Assembly: GCF_001939735.1 (NCBI RefSeq)
Contig: NZ_MJIL01000100.1
Span: forward strand, 241-64,240
Origin: Photobacterium proteolyticum
GTDB taxonomy: Bacteria > Pseudomonadota > Gammaproteobacteria > Enterobacterales > Vibrionaceae
Direction of reading: 5' to 3'
Length of the DNA: 64,000 bases
Position numbers and translations under genes: made by a program. Below are positions 55,400 to 64,000 of this stretch, one piece after another (position 1 is the stretch's first letter; the number at the start of each line of letters is the position of its first letter). The notes below the pieces were generated by a model. That model was not told the DNA's origin. It saw only the letters and a program-made list of their open reading frames with translations, and searched no databases.

Positions 55400-57349
55400 A
55401 TGAGTGAGGTTCATATATATCCAGTACACAAGGATATTGCTGCTAACGCCCACGTGACTGACGAGCAATACCGCGAGATGTATCAACAGTCGGTGATCAA
55501 CCCGGCAGGCTTCTGGCGCGAGCACGGCCAGATTGTTGACTGGATTAAGCCTTTTACCCAGGTCAAGAACACCTCCTTTGACACCGGCCATGTCAGTGTT
55601 AAATGGTTTGAAGACGGTACCCTGAACGTGTCCGCCAACTGTCTCGACCGCCACCTGGCTACCCGCGGTGACCAGACCGCGATTATCTGGGAAGGTGACG
55701 ACCCGTCTGACGATGCCACCCTGACCTACAACGAGCTGTACGAGGAAGTCTGTAAATTTGCCAATGCACTGAAAAGCCAGGGCGTACGCAAGGGTGACGT
55801 CGTCTGCCTCTACATGCCGATGGTAGCAGAAGCAGCCGTTGCCATGCTGGCCTGTACCCGCATCGGTGCCGTCCACACTATCGTCTTTGGCGGTTTCTCG
55901 CCGGAGGCACTTGCCGGGCGTATTATTGACTCCAATGCCAAGGTCGTCGTGACGGCTGATGAGGGTGTCCGTGGCGGCCGTGCCGTCCCGCTGAAGAAAA
56001 ATGTCGATGACGCGCTGGCCAATGACGACGTGACCACCGTTGAAAAGGTACTGGTACTCAAGCGTACCGGCGGCGAAGTCGAGTGGGATAACACCCGCGA
56101 TGTGTGGTGGCACGACGCGACAGCCGTTGCCTCGGCGAACTGCGAACCGGAAGAAATGAACGCCGAAGATCCATTGTTCATCCTTTATACCTCGGGCTCG
56201 ACCGGCAAACCGAAAGGCGTGCTGCATACCACCGGTGGCTATCTGGTCTATGCGACAATGACCTTCAAGTATGTCTTCGACTACCAGGAAGGCGATGTTT
56301 ACTGGTGTACGGCTGATGTCGGCTGGATCACCGGTCATAGCTATTTGGTTTATGGCCCGCTGGCCAACGGCGCCACGACCCTGCTGTTTGAAGGCGTGCC
56401 GAACTATCCGTCCACCAGCCGTATGAGCGAAGTGGTCGACAAGCACAACGTCAACATCCTCTATACCGCCCCAACGGCAATCCGTGCCCTGATGGCCAAA
56501 GGCAACCAGGCCATTGAAGGCACGCACCGTTCTTCGCTGCGCATCATGGGATCGGTCGGTGAGCCGATTAACCCGGAAGCGTGGGAGTGGTATCACCGCA
56601 CCATCGGCGACAGCCGCTGTCCGATTGTTGATACCTGGTGGCAAACCGAGACCGGCGGGATCCTCATTACCCCGCTACCTGGCGCGACCGAGCTGAAACC
56701 GGGATCGGCAACCCGACCTTTCTTCGGTGTCCAGCCCGCCATCGTCGATAACATGGGCAACATCCTTGAGGGGGCGACCGAAGGCAACCTGGTGATGATT
56801 GATTCGTGGCCGGGCCAGATGCGCACGCTGTGGGGCGACCATGACCGCTTCGAGCAAACCTATTTCTCCACCTTCCAGGGGATGTACTTCACCGGTGACG
56901 GTGCCCGCCGTGACGAAGACGGTTACTACTGGATCACAGGGCGCGTCGATGACGTGCTGAATATCTCCGGCCACCGGATGGGCACCGCGGAAATCGAATC
57001 AGCCCTGGTAGCCTTCGACAAGATTGCCGAAGCCGCCATCGTCGGCGTACCGCATGACATCAAGGGGCAGGCCATTTATGCCTACATCACCCTCAACAAC
57101 GGCGAGGTACCGAGTGCCGAACTGCATAAAGAGGTAAAGGAATGGGTACGTAAAGAAATCGGCCCGATTGCCACTCCGGACTTCCTCCACTGGACCGATG
57201 CCCTGCCGAAAACCCGCTCCGGTAAAATTATGCGACGTATTCTGCGCAAGATTGCCACCGGCGACACCGGCACCCTGGGGGATACCTCGACCCTGGCCGA
57301 TCCGAGCGTGGTCGATAAACTTATCGCCGAGAAACAAAAAGTCCTCTAA
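55400..57349 (+). CDS. acs: Acetyl-CoA synthetase
   Basis: Acs makes acetyl-CoA from acetate, ATP and CoA by way of acetyl-AMP, allowing scavenging of acetate. The 649-aa protein has the P-loop YTSGSTGKPKGV, the DTWWQTETGG motif and the C-terminal PKTRSGKIMRR with the Lys that is acetylated in relatives. ATG 55400 follows AAGGAG and matches the family start (MSEVHIYPVH). It is the expected target of CrbS/CrbR encoded upstream. Confidence 0.97.
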   Translation: MSEVHIYPVHKDIAANAHVTDEQYREMYQQSVINPAGFWREHGQIVDWIKPFTQVKNTSFDTGHVSVKWFEDGTLNVSANCLDRHLATRGDQTAIIWEGDDPSDDATLTYNELYEEVCKFANALKSQGVRKGDVVCLYMPMVAEAAVAMLACTRIGAVHTIVFGGFSPEALAGRIIDSNAKVVVTADEGVRGGRAVPLKKNVDDALANDDVTTVEKVLVLKRTGGEVEWDNTRDVWWHDATAVASANCEPEEMNAEDPLFILYTSGSTGKPKGVLHTTGGYLVYATMTFKYVFDYQEGDVYWCTADVGWITGHSYLVYGPLANGATTLLFEGVPNYPSTSRMSEVVDKHNVNILYTAPTAIRALMAKGNQAIEGTHRSSLRIMGSVGEPINPEAWEWYHRTIGDSRCPIVDTWWQTETGGILITPLPGATELKPGSATRPFFGVQPAIVDNMGNILEGATEGNLVMIDSWPGQMRTLWGDHDRFEQTYFSTFQGMYFTGDGARRDEDGYYWITGRVDDVLNISGHRMGTAEIESALVAFDKIAEAAIVGVPHDIKGQAIYAYITLNNGEVPSAELHKEVKEWVRKEIGPIATPDFLHWTDALPKTRSGKIMRRILRKIATGDTGTLGDTSTLADPSVVDKLIAEKQKVL

Positions 57350-57371
57350 CCTTTATCTCGGCAACATGATC

Positions 57372-57394
57372 AAACCGCCTTCGGGCGGTTTTCT
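57372..57394 (+). terminator. Intrinsic terminator of acs
   Basis: AAACCGCC and GGCGGTTT pair around TTCG and are followed by TC. Confidence 0.8.
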
Positions 57395-57656
57395 CGTCAA
57401 ATGTCTAAATTTCCAACCAGTTAGCTAGCTTATGCTGCCTGGCCAGCTACACTACCTGGCATCCAGCCCCTATCACTCTCCACGTCGGCATTCCGGAATG
57501 TGATAAATGAAACAAGTCCGCAACCAAAAGCGTGGACTCCGCCACAACTTAGATGCGCCGGGCTGAACTCTGCGAACAAACTGTCGTCTAATTCAACAAT
57601 ATCAAGAATACAGCGTACACGTGTCCACATAAAATTGTGGTGATTAGACCAGTATT

Positions 57657-57687
57657 TTGCTGCGATTTGCGTTGAATTCACTATAAT
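57657..57687 (+). promoter_or_regulatory. Probable sigma-70 promoter of aroQ-accBC
   Basis: A perfect -10 TATAAT (57682-57687) has TTGCTG 19 bp upstream (57657-57662) as a moderate -35. It lies about 110 bases before the aroQ start, leaving a long leader. Confidence 0.4.
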
Positions 57688-57798
57688 TGCTCACCAAGCA
57701 TGTTTTGGCAGCAGAATTGAGATACACGGGAAGCAAGGTTGCAGTTACCTGCACGTTGTTAGAGTAAAACCTCAAAAAACAAGTGATATAACGTCAAG

Positions 57799-58251
57799 AT
57801 GTCGACCGTTCAACGAATTTTACTTATCAATGGACCTAACCTGAACTTATTAGGTCTCAGAGAGCCCGGCCACTACGGCCAGCAGACACTGGCTCAAATA
57901 GTTACGAGTTTAACTGCCAAAGCAACCGAACTGGGCGTAGAGCTAGGCCACATTCAATCTAATGCCGAGCATGAGTTGATTGATGCTATCCATAATGCCC
58001 ATGGCAAGGTGGACTTTATCATTATCAACCCGGCCGCTTTCACGCACACCAGCGTAGCGATCCGCGATGCCCTGCTCGGGGTCCAGATCCCGTTTATTGA
58101 AGTGCATCTGTCTAACGTCCATGCCCGAGAGCCGTTCCGCCACCATTCCTATCTGTCCGATAAGGCAGTCGGTGTGATTTGTGGTCTCGGCCCGGACGGA
58201 TATGAATTCGCCCTGAATGCAGCGGTTCGACGCCTGCATTCAGACAGCTAA
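57799..58251 (+). CDS. aroQ: 3-dehydroquinate dehydratase, type II
   Basis: The third step of the shikimate pathway. The 150-aa protein has the type II features: LINGPNLNLLGLREP with the catalytic Tyr in GHYGQQT, the QSNAEHELIDAIH segment, NPAAFTHTS and the catalytic His in EVHLSNVHAREPFRHHS. It is first in the aroQ-accB-accC cluster, with 25 bases to accB. Confidence 0.96.
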   Translation: MSTVQRILLINGPNLNLLGLREPGHYGQQTLAQIVTSLTAKATELGVELGHIQSNAEHELIDAIHNAHGKVDFIIINPAAFTHTSVAIRDALLGVQIPFIEVHLSNVHAREPFRHHSYLSDKAVGVICGLGPDGYEFALNAAVRRLHSDS

Positions 58252-58276
58252 ATGAACAACATAAAGAGAAAGATAA

Positions 58277-58738
58277 ATGGATATTCGTAAGATCAAGAAG
58301 CTAATCGAACTGGTAGAAGAGTCTGGTATCTCGGAGCTTGAGATTTCTGAAGGCGAAGAGTCTGTACGCATTAGCCGTAACTCCCCAGTAGCCACTGTTG
58401 CCGCGCCAGCTCAAGTTGTTGCCGCAGCACCAGCTGCGCCTGTTGCCGCACCGGCAGCCGCTCCTGCAGCAGCCGAAGCGCCTGCAGCACCAGCTGCACC
58501 TAAAGGCCACCAGGTTCTTTCTCCAATGGTAGGTACTTTCTACCGTGCCCCTAGCCCTGAAGCAAAAGCATTTGTTGAAGTCGGCCAGAGCGTCAATGTT
58601 GGCGATACACTATGTATCGTTGAAGCGATGAAGATGATGAACCAAATCGAAGCTGATCAGGCGGGTACTGTGGTTGCGATTCTTGCTGAAGACGGCGATG
58701 CAATCGAGTTTGATCAGCCACTAGTTATCATCGAGTAA
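58277..58738 (+). CDS. accB: Biotin carboxyl carrier protein of acetyl-CoA carboxylase
   Basis: A 153-aa protein. The N-terminal part (MDIRKIKKLIELVEESGI) binds biotin carboxylase. A long Ala/Pro linker (about 42-78) follows, and the C-terminal biotinyl domain carries the target Lys in EAMKMMNQI. It is cotranscribed with accC, 12 bases downstream. Confidence 0.97.
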   Translation: MDIRKIKKLIELVEESGISELEISEGEESVRISRNSPVATVAAPAQVVAAAPAAPVAAPAAAPAAAEAPAAPAAPKGHQVLSPMVGTFYRAPSPEAKAFVEVGQSVNVGDTLCIVEAMKMMNQIEADQAGTVVAILAEDGDAIEFDQPLVIIE

Positions 58739-58750
58739 CCGGGGCGCCCT

Positions 58751-60094
58751 ATGTTAGATAAATTAGTTATCGCCAACCGAGGCGAAATTGCGTTACGTAT
58801 ATTACGTGCGTGTAAAGAGCTAGGGATCAAAACCGTCGCGGTTCACTCAACGGCTGACCGCGATCTCAAGCACGTTCTTCTGGCTGATGAGTCCGTCTGT
58901 ATCGGTCCTGCCAGAGGGACTGACAGCTACCTGAACATTCCGCGCATTATCAGTGCGGCAGAAATCACCGGCGCGGTGGCTATCCACCCGGGTTACGGCT
59001 TCCTGTCCGAGAATGCTGATTTTGCCGAGCAGGTTGAGCGTTCCGGCTTTATTTTTGTTGGCCCGAAAGCGGAAACTATCCGCATGATGGGTGACAAGGT
59101 TTCTGCGATCAACGCAATGAAAAAAGCCGGTGTTCCTTGTGTTCCTGGTTCTGACGGCCCGCTGGATGATGACGAAATCAAGAACAAGTCATTTGCCAAG
59201 CGTATCGGCTACCCGGTGATCATCAAGGCATCCGGTGGCGGCGGCGGTCGTGGTATGCGCGTTGTACGCACCGAGGCCGAGCTGTCCGAGGCGATTGCCA
59301 TGACCCGTGCCGAAGCCAAAGCGTGTTTCGGCAATGACATGGTATACATGGAGAAGTACCTGGAAAACCCTCGTCACATTGAGGTCCAGGTTCTGGCCGA
59401 TGGTCAGGGCAATGCTATCCACCTGGGCGAGCGTGACTGTTCAATGCAGCGTCGCCACCAGAAAGTGGTGGAAGAAGCGCCGGCACCGGGTATCACCGAA
59501 GAGATGCGCAAGTACATCGGTGAGCGCTGTACGCGTGCATGTATCGAGATCGACTACCGCGGCGCGGGCACCTTCGAGTTCCTGTACGAGAACGGCGAGT
59601 TCTACTTCATCGAAATGAACACCCGTATCCAGGTAGAGCACCCAGTGACCGAGATGGTTACCGGTGTCGACCTGATCAAAGAGCAGCTGCGTATTGCTGC
59701 CGGCCAGCCACTGTCGTTCAGCCAGAGCGACATCCAGGTTCGTGGCCATGCTGTTGAATGTCGTATCAATGCCGAAGACCCAGAGCGCTTCCTGCCTTGT
59801 CCGGGCAAGATTGAACGTTTCCACGCACCGGGTGGCATGGGGATCCGTTGGGAATCTCACATCTACACCGGCTACTCGGTACCACCACACTACGATTCAA
59901 TGATTGGCAAGCTGATTGCCTTCGGCGAAAACCGTGACGTGGCGATCTCGCGCATGCGCAACGCGCTTGGCGAGGCAATCATCGACGGTATCAAGACCAA
60001 TATTCCTCTGCAGCAGGACATCATGGCAGACGAAAACTTCCAACATGGTGGCGCTAACATCCACTATCTTGAGAAGAAACTAGGTCTACAGTAG
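58751..60094 (+). CDS. accC: Biotin carboxylase subunit of acetyl-CoA carboxylase
   Basis: AccC carboxylates the biotin of AccB in an ATP-dependent step that commits carbon to fatty acids. The 447-aa ATP-grasp enzyme has MLDKLVIANRGEIALRILRACKELG, the glycine-rich loop KASGGGGGRGMRVV and FIEMNTRIQVEHPVTEMVTG. A strong terminator follows. Confidence 0.98.
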   Translation: MLDKLVIANRGEIALRILRACKELGIKTVAVHSTADRDLKHVLLADESVCIGPARGTDSYLNIPRIISAAEITGAVAIHPGYGFLSENADFAEQVERSGFIFVGPKAETIRMMGDKVSAINAMKKAGVPCVPGSDGPLDDDEIKNKSFAKRIGYPVIIKASGGGGGRGMRVVRTEAELSEAIAMTRAEAKACFGNDMVYMEKYLENPRHIEVQVLADGQGNAIHLGERDCSMQRRHQKVVEEAPAPGITEEMRKYIGERCTRACIEIDYRGAGTFEFLYENGEFYFIEMNTRIQVEHPVTEMVTGVDLIKEQLRIAAGQPLSFSQSDIQVRGHAVECRINAEDPERFLPCPGKIERFHAPGGMGIRWESHIYTGYSVPPHYDSMIGKLIAFGENRDVAISRMRNALGEAIIDGIKTNIPLQQDIMADENFQHGGANIHYLEKKLGLQ

Positions 60095-60115
60095 TAATTG
60101 CTCACTGTATGATAT

Positions 60116-60143
60116 AAAGGCTGCCAGACTGGCAGCCTTTTTT
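60116..60143 (+). terminator. Intrinsic terminator of aroQ-accBC
   Basis: AAAGGCTGCCA and TGGCAGCCTTT pair around GAC and are followed by T-run. Confidence 0.88.
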
Positions 60144-60304
60144 ATGCCCGCTTCACTCCCACCAACACCAATTTGATCTGCTTTCTGGCACTGCTGCTTT
60201 TCTTTTGCCACAATACCCCACCTTTATTTGTATGAACAATGCTCACTCTCAGTATTATCAACCTCTTCTCTGAGTAGTGTTGCTAATTGACTGGAGACTT
60301 CGGC

Positions 60305-60586
60305 ATGAAGACGCTCTCTGCTCGCTACCGCCAGGCCCATAAGGAAGCCAAATGGGCAATCGGCTTAGCTCTGGCCTACTTCCTCTGGTGGTATTGCTCG
60401 GCCTACGCGTTCGCACCAAGCAACGTACACGAGACCTTACCGCAGCTGTATTGGGGCTTTCCGCTCTGGTTCCTGCTTGCCTGCATTATCGGCCCGGTGA
60501 TCTTTACCCTGCTATGTGGCTTGATGGTGAAGTACGTCTACCGGGATATGTCTCTGGATTTCGACAAGGACACCCCGGATGAATAG
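60305..60586 (+). CDS. yhdT: YhdT family small membrane protein
   Basis: A 93-aa protein with two membrane segments, ending in an acidic tail. QAHKEAKWAIGLALAYFLWWY and VKYVYRDMSLD match E. coli YhdT. ATG 60305 follows TGGAGA; an upstream TTG is less likely. It overlaps panF by 8 bases, as in E. coli, implying coupled synthesis with the pantothenate transporter. Confidence 0.88.
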   Translation: MKTLSARYRQAHKEAKWAIGLALAYFLWWYCSAYAFAPSNVHETLPQLYWGFPLWFLLACIIGPVIFTLLCGLMVKYVYRDMSLDFDKDTPDE

Positions 60587-62039
60587 TCAGCTACTAATTC
60601 CACTTATCCTCTATTTGGCAGCCGTATTCGGCCTGGCCCTGTTTACCCGCCGACACCACAAGCGTGGCAAGGGCTTCCTCAATGAATATCTGGTCGGCAA
60701 CCGCAGCATGGGCGGCTTCGTACTGGCCATGACACTGGCAGCCACCTATGCCAGCGCCAGCTCCTTTATCGGTGGCCCGGGCGCAGCCTACAAGATGGGA
60801 CTGGGCTGGGTCTTGCTGGCCATGATCCAGTTGCCTGCCGCCTGGCTTACGCTGGGGGTACTCGGCAAAAAATTTGCTATCGAGGCCCGCCGCCACAATG
60901 CCCTGACCCTCAATGATATTCTCTATGCCCGCTACAAGAACCGGGCCGTCGTTATCTTCGCCTCACTGGCCCTGCTGCTGGCCTTCTTTGGCACCATGGT
61001 GGTGCAGTTTGTCGGCGGTGCCCGCCTGCTGCAAACCGTCACCGGGTTATCTTACTCCCACGGCCTGATGCTGTTTGCCGTGACGGTCGGCCTGTATACC
61101 ACTATCGGCGGCTTTCGTGCCGTGGTGATGACAGACACCGTTCAGGGCGTCATGATGATCATCGGTACCATCGCCCTGCTGGTCGGCATCGTGCACGCCG
61201 GTGGCAGCATCGGCGAACTGGTAACCGAGCTGCATCATATCGACCCCGAGCTGGTCACGCCGTTTGGGCCGGATAATTTCCTCTCCCAGCCCTTTATGCT
61301 CAGTTTCTGGGTGCTGGTCTGTTTCGGGGTGATCGGCCTGCCACATGCGGCGGTGCGCTGTATGTCGTACAAAGACAGCAGCTCGCTGCACAAGGGCATG
61401 GTGATCAGCACGGCCATGGTCGCGTTCCTGATGCTGGGCATGCACCTCGCCGGTGCGCTTGGCCGCGCCATCGTGCCCGATATTGCCACCCCGGATCAGA
61501 TCATGCCGACTCTGATGATGACCGTACTGCCTCCTGTCATCGCCGGGATCTTCCTGGCCGGGCCGATGGCCGCGATTATGTCGACCATCGACTCGCAGCT
61601 GATCCAGGCCTCGGCAACGCTGCTCAAGGATCTGTACCTCAACTACATCAACCCTAAAGCCGCCGAGGGACCGGAAGCCGAGTCCCGCCTGCCGAAACTA
61701 TCGCTATGGGTAACCGGTATTTTCTCGGCCCTGGTCTTTGTCGCCGCCACCAACCCGCCGGACATGATTATCTGGCTCAACCTGCTGGCCTTCGGCGGTA
61801 TGCAGGCAGTGTTCCTGTGGCCACTGGTTCTCGGGCTGTACTGGAAAAAAGCCTCTGCCACCGGGGCGTTCGCCTCGATGGTAACCGGCCTTGGCTGCTA
61901 CATCGGCCTGTCGCTGGTCAAGCCGGATCTGGGGGGGATGCACGCTATCGTCCCGACGCTGGCCCTTAGCCTAGTCACCTTTGTCCTCGGCAGCCTGGCC
62001 AAACCCGTTTCGGCACCTAGTCCGCAACATCAGCTCTGA
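60579..62039 (+). CDS. panF: Sodium/pantothenate symporter PanF
   Basis: A 486-aa SSS-family symporter with about thirteen segments, importing pantothenate for CoA synthesis. It has the family features NEYLVGNRSMGGFVLAMTLAATYASASSFIGGPGAAY and GPMAAIMSTIDSQLIQASATL. Its place between yhdT and prmA is the E. coli order and separates it from the acetate-type SSS proteins above. Confidence 0.95.
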   Translation: MNSQLLIPLILYLAAVFGLALFTRRHHKRGKGFLNEYLVGNRSMGGFVLAMTLAATYASASSFIGGPGAAYKMGLGWVLLAMIQLPAAWLTLGVLGKKFAIEARRHNALTLNDILYARYKNRAVVIFASLALLLAFFGTMVVQFVGGARLLQTVTGLSYSHGLMLFAVTVGLYTTIGGFRAVVMTDTVQGVMMIIGTIALLVGIVHAGGSIGELVTELHHIDPELVTPFGPDNFLSQPFMLSFWVLVCFGVIGLPHAAVRCMSYKDSSSLHKGMVISTAMVAFLMLGMHLAGALGRAIVPDIATPDQIMPTLMMTVLPPVIAGIFLAGPMAAIMSTIDSQLIQASATLLKDLYLNYINPKAAEGPEAESRLPKLSLWVTGIFSALVFVAATNPPDMIIWLNLLAFGGMQAVFLWPLVLGLYWKKASATGAFASMVTGLGCYIGLSLVKPDLGGMHAIVPTLALSLVTFVLGSLAKPVSAPSPQHQL

Positions 62040-62057
62040 ACCTTACACTTTACCCGC

Positions 62058-62086
62058 AAGATAGCACCATTTGGTGCTATCTTTTT
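62058..62086 (+). terminator. Intrinsic terminator of yhdT-panF
   Basis: AAGATAGCACCA and TGGTGCTATCTT pair around TT and are followed by T-run. Confidence 0.85.
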
Positions 62087-62204
62087 CCGGACTAACCCCA
62101 CAGGACACGTAGCCGCAGACCGACGAAGTAGATGCGGGCTGACTAAATTTTATGCTAGACTCCGCGTCCTTGAACCGTAGCCAAACATTAAAGCGAATTA
62201 ACCC

Positions 62205-63089
62205 ATGCCTTGGATTCAAATCAAACTGAACGCAACAGCTGAAAATGCTGAAGCTATTGGCGATATGCTGATGGAAGAAACTGGCGCCCTGTCCGTGACA
62301 TTCCTCGATGCGCAAGACACACCGGTATTCGAGCCGCTACCCGGTGAAACCCGCCTCTGGGGTGATACCGATGTGATTGGCTTGTATGATGCAGAAGCTG
62401 ACATGGATTTCGTGCTCAGCATGCTGAAAAACAGCCCGCTGATTGCCGAAGACTTCGCCTATAAAGTTGAACAGCTGGAAGACAAGGACTGGGAGCGTGA
62501 GTGGATGGAAAACTTCCACCCAATGCGTTTCGGCCGTCGCCTGTGGATCTGCCCGAGCTGGCGTGAAGCCCCGGAGCCGGATGCGGTGAATGTCTTACTG
62601 GATCCGGGACTGGCCTTTGGTACCGGTACCCACCCGACCACCTCCCTATGTCTGGAGTGGCTCGACGGCCAGGATCTCACTGGCAAAACCGTTATCGACT
62701 TCGGCTGTGGCTCGGGTATCTTGGCTATTGCTGCCATCAAGCTGGGTGCGGCCAAAGTGATCGGTATCGATATTGACCCGCAGGCTATTCTTGCTTCGCG
62801 TGACAACGCTGAGCGCAATGGCGTTTCCGACCAGCTTGAGCTGTACCTGCCAAAAGATCAGCCAGAAAATATTCAGGCTGATGTCGTCGTTGCCAACATT
62901 CTTGCCGGTCCGCTACGAGAGCTTTCGCCAGTGATCAAAAGCCTGGTGAAGACTGGCGGCGATCTAGCCATCTCAGGCGTACTGGAAAGCCAGGCTGAGG
63001 ATGTTGCTTCCTACTACAGCGATGAGCTGAACCTGGACCCGATCACGGCCCGTGAAGAATGGTGCCGAATTGCGGGCCGCAAGGCCTAA
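62205..63089 (+). CDS. prmA: Ribosomal protein L11 methyltransferase
   Basis: PrmA trimethylates L11 using SAM. The 294-aa protein has an N-terminal substrate-recognition domain (to about 100) and a class I methyltransferase core with DPGLAFGTGTHPTT, SAM motif I VIDFGCGSGILAIAA and the NILAGPL active-site loop. It precedes dusB as in E. coli. Confidence 0.96.
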   Translation: MPWIQIKLNATAENAEAIGDMLMEETGALSVTFLDAQDTPVFEPLPGETRLWGDTDVIGLYDAEADMDFVLSMLKNSPLIAEDFAYKVEQLEDKDWEREWMENFHPMRFGRRLWICPSWREAPEPDAVNVLLDPGLAFGTGTHPTTSLCLEWLDGQDLTGKTVIDFGCGSGILAIAAIKLGAAKVIGIDIDPQAILASRDNAERNGVSDQLELYLPKDQPENIQADVVVANILAGPLRELSPVIKSLVKTGGDLAISGVLESQAEDVASYYSDELNLDPITAREEWCRIAGRKA

Positions 63090-63189
63090 TCGTCGAATAT
63101 TTAAGACAAATTTATTGTGCAAGAAATAGCCAATCGATTGAAAAACATGCAGTTTTGCAAATCAAAAACTAAATGCTCAATTATTGGCC

Positions 63190-63224
63190 TTTTCAGAAAG
63201 GGAAAAAATGCGTAAAATGCGCGC
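63190..63224 (+). promoter_or_regulatory. Promoter of dusB(-fis) with GC-rich discriminator
   Basis: TTTTCA (63190-63195) and TAAAAT (63213-63218) are spaced 17 bp, followed by GCGCGCC just before the expected transcription start. A GC-rich discriminator is typical of stringently controlled, growth-rate-dependent promoters such as that of dusB-fis. Confidence 0.5.
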
Positions 63225-63252
63225 CCTTACTGGCACAGTCAGGAACAGACGT

Positions 63253-64000
63253 TTGAAGATCGGTCCATATCAACTTAAAAACCAGCTGATAGTCGCGCCA
63301 ATGGCGGGTGTGACCGATCGGCCATTTCGTGAACTATGCCTGCGCTACGGGGCAGGAATGGCTGTAAGCGAGATGATGTCTTCAAATCCAGATCTATGGA
63401 AAACGTCTAAGTCCCAGAACCGGATGGTTCACGAAGGCGAATCGGGCATCCGCTCGGTTCAGATTGCCGGTGCCGATCCGAAGCTAATGGCTGAAGCGGC
63501 ACAATTCAGTGTTGAGAACGGTGCGCAAATCATCGATATCAACATGGGCTGTCCGGCCAAGAAGGTCAACAAGCGGCTTGCCGGTTCGGCACTGCTGCAA
63601 TATCCCGATCTGATCGAAGAGATTCTTCGGACCGTGGTGGATGCCGTTGACGTTCCTGTAACGCTGAAAACGCGTACGGGCTGGGATCTTGATAACCGTA
63701 ACTGTGTCTCTATCGCACAGCTTGCCGAGCAGTGTGGCATTCAGGCGCTGGCCCTTCACGGCCGCACCAAGGCTTGCATGTACAAAGGCGAGGCAGAATA
63801 CGACTACATCAAAGCAGCGAAAAAAGCAGTGTCTATCCCGGTGATCGCTAACGGTGATATCGACTCTCCGGAAAAGGCGCGCTTCGTACTGGATTATACC
63901 GGTGCCGATGCTTTGATGATTGGCCGACCTGCACAGGGACGGCCGTGGATTTTCCAGGAAATCCACCATTACTTAACAACTGGCGAACACCTGCCTGCTC
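63253..64000 (+). CDS. dusB: tRNA-dihydrouridine synthase B (5' part; continues past window)
   Basis: A flavoenzyme reducing uridine in tRNA. The 249 codons seen match DusB: VAPMAGVTDRPFRELC, DINMGCPAKKVNKRLAGSALL with the catalytic Cys, and NGDIDSPEKARFVLDYTGADALMIGRPAQGRPWIF. TTG 63253 (family start KIGPYQLKN) is chosen, with AGGAA upstream, although the frame is open from an ATG at 63208: that ATG lies upstream of the likely transcription start. In related genomes fis follows, outside this window. Confidence 0.93.
   Translation, partial: MKIGPYQLKNQLIVAPMAGVTDRPFRELCLRYGAGMAVSEMMSSNPDLWKTSKSQNRMVHEGESGIRSVQIAGADPKLMAEAAQFSVENGAQIIDINMGCPAKKVNKRLAGSALLQYPDLIEEILRTVVDAVDVPVTLKTRTGWDLDNRNCVSIAQLAEQCGIQALALHGRTKACMYKGEAEYDYIKAAKKAVSIPVIANGDIDSPEKARFVLDYTGADALMIGRPAQGRPWIFQEIHHYLTTGEHLPA

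Larger units (their letters stand above)
57350..57798. other. Spacer acs-aroQ
   Basis: A 449-bp spacer with the acs terminator at 57372-57394 and a likely aroQ promoter near 57657-57687. No gene is supported; an 83-codon minus-strand frame lacks a ribosome site and family features. Confidence 0.55.

Noticed and set aside
57430..57681. 83-codon minus-strand frame between acs and aroQ
   Set aside because: Weak context, no recognisable feature, and it covers the likely aroQ promoter.

Overview
The window looks like chromosomal DNA of a Vibrionaceae gammaproteobacterium of the Photobacterium/Grimontia type. This rests on gene content and order: a CrbS/CrbR acetate-switch pair, a DUF4212 plus sodium:solute symporter pair, an INDY-like transporter, and long blocks in the same order as enterobacterial chromosomes. 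No 16S gene is present, so genus and species cannot be fixed.

Layout. (1) 1-9230: tRNA-Gly and tRNA-fMet, orn, divergent rsgA, psd, a dicarboxylate transporter, a chemoreceptor, an EamA permease and epmA. (2) 9231-13150: frdABCD behind a CRP-type site and a leader with a terminator-like hairpin. (3) 13171-28887: a 14.3-kb mobile island sits inside a gene for an SPFH/band-7 membrane protein. The 3' part of the gene lies left of the island and the 5' part lies right. A 6-bp direct repeat (GAAAAA) marks both junctions, and removing the island with one repeat copy restores an uninterrupted 465-codon reading frame. (4) 28888-33722: efp and epmB, rimK, an MgtC-like gene and a 1.1-kb gene-poor stretch with short repeats. 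(5) 33723-44550: groESL, a MATE pump, fxsA, aspA-dcuA, a LysR regulator and dsbD. (6) 44751-57400: an acetate module with crbR, a symporter pair, crbS, an HcaT-like permease, a cNMP/CBS/DUF294 protein, a DnaQ-like exonuclease and acs. (7) 57799-64000: aroQ-accB-accC, yhdT-panF, prmA and the start of dusB.

How the genes work together. frdABCD, aspA and dcuA make up anaerobic fumarate respiration: aspartase makes fumarate, DcuA exchanges C4-dicarboxylates, and Frd reduces fumarate. epmA, epmB and efp are the target and two of the enzymes of EF-P lysylation; EF-P carries the Lys34 that is modified. crbS/crbR and acs form the acetate switch. accB/accC start fatty-acid synthesis.

The island is the novel part. 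One tightly overlapping operon (14215-22658) encodes three different proteins with tyrosine-recombinase hallmarks, three small proteins and a RecD-like helicase. The arrangement recalls Tn554 tnpABC and the recombinase-trio and gamma-mobile-trio types of element, but the exact family cannot be assigned here. Cargo follows: an MBL-fold hydrolase paired with a membrane protein (a candidate defence module); a UmuD'-like protein that begins where UmuD' begins and lacks both catalytic residues, next to a DUF2384-like protein and divergent from a NYN/PIN-like protein across a LexA-like box; a serine recombinase; an unknown acidic protein; and a strongly structured right end.
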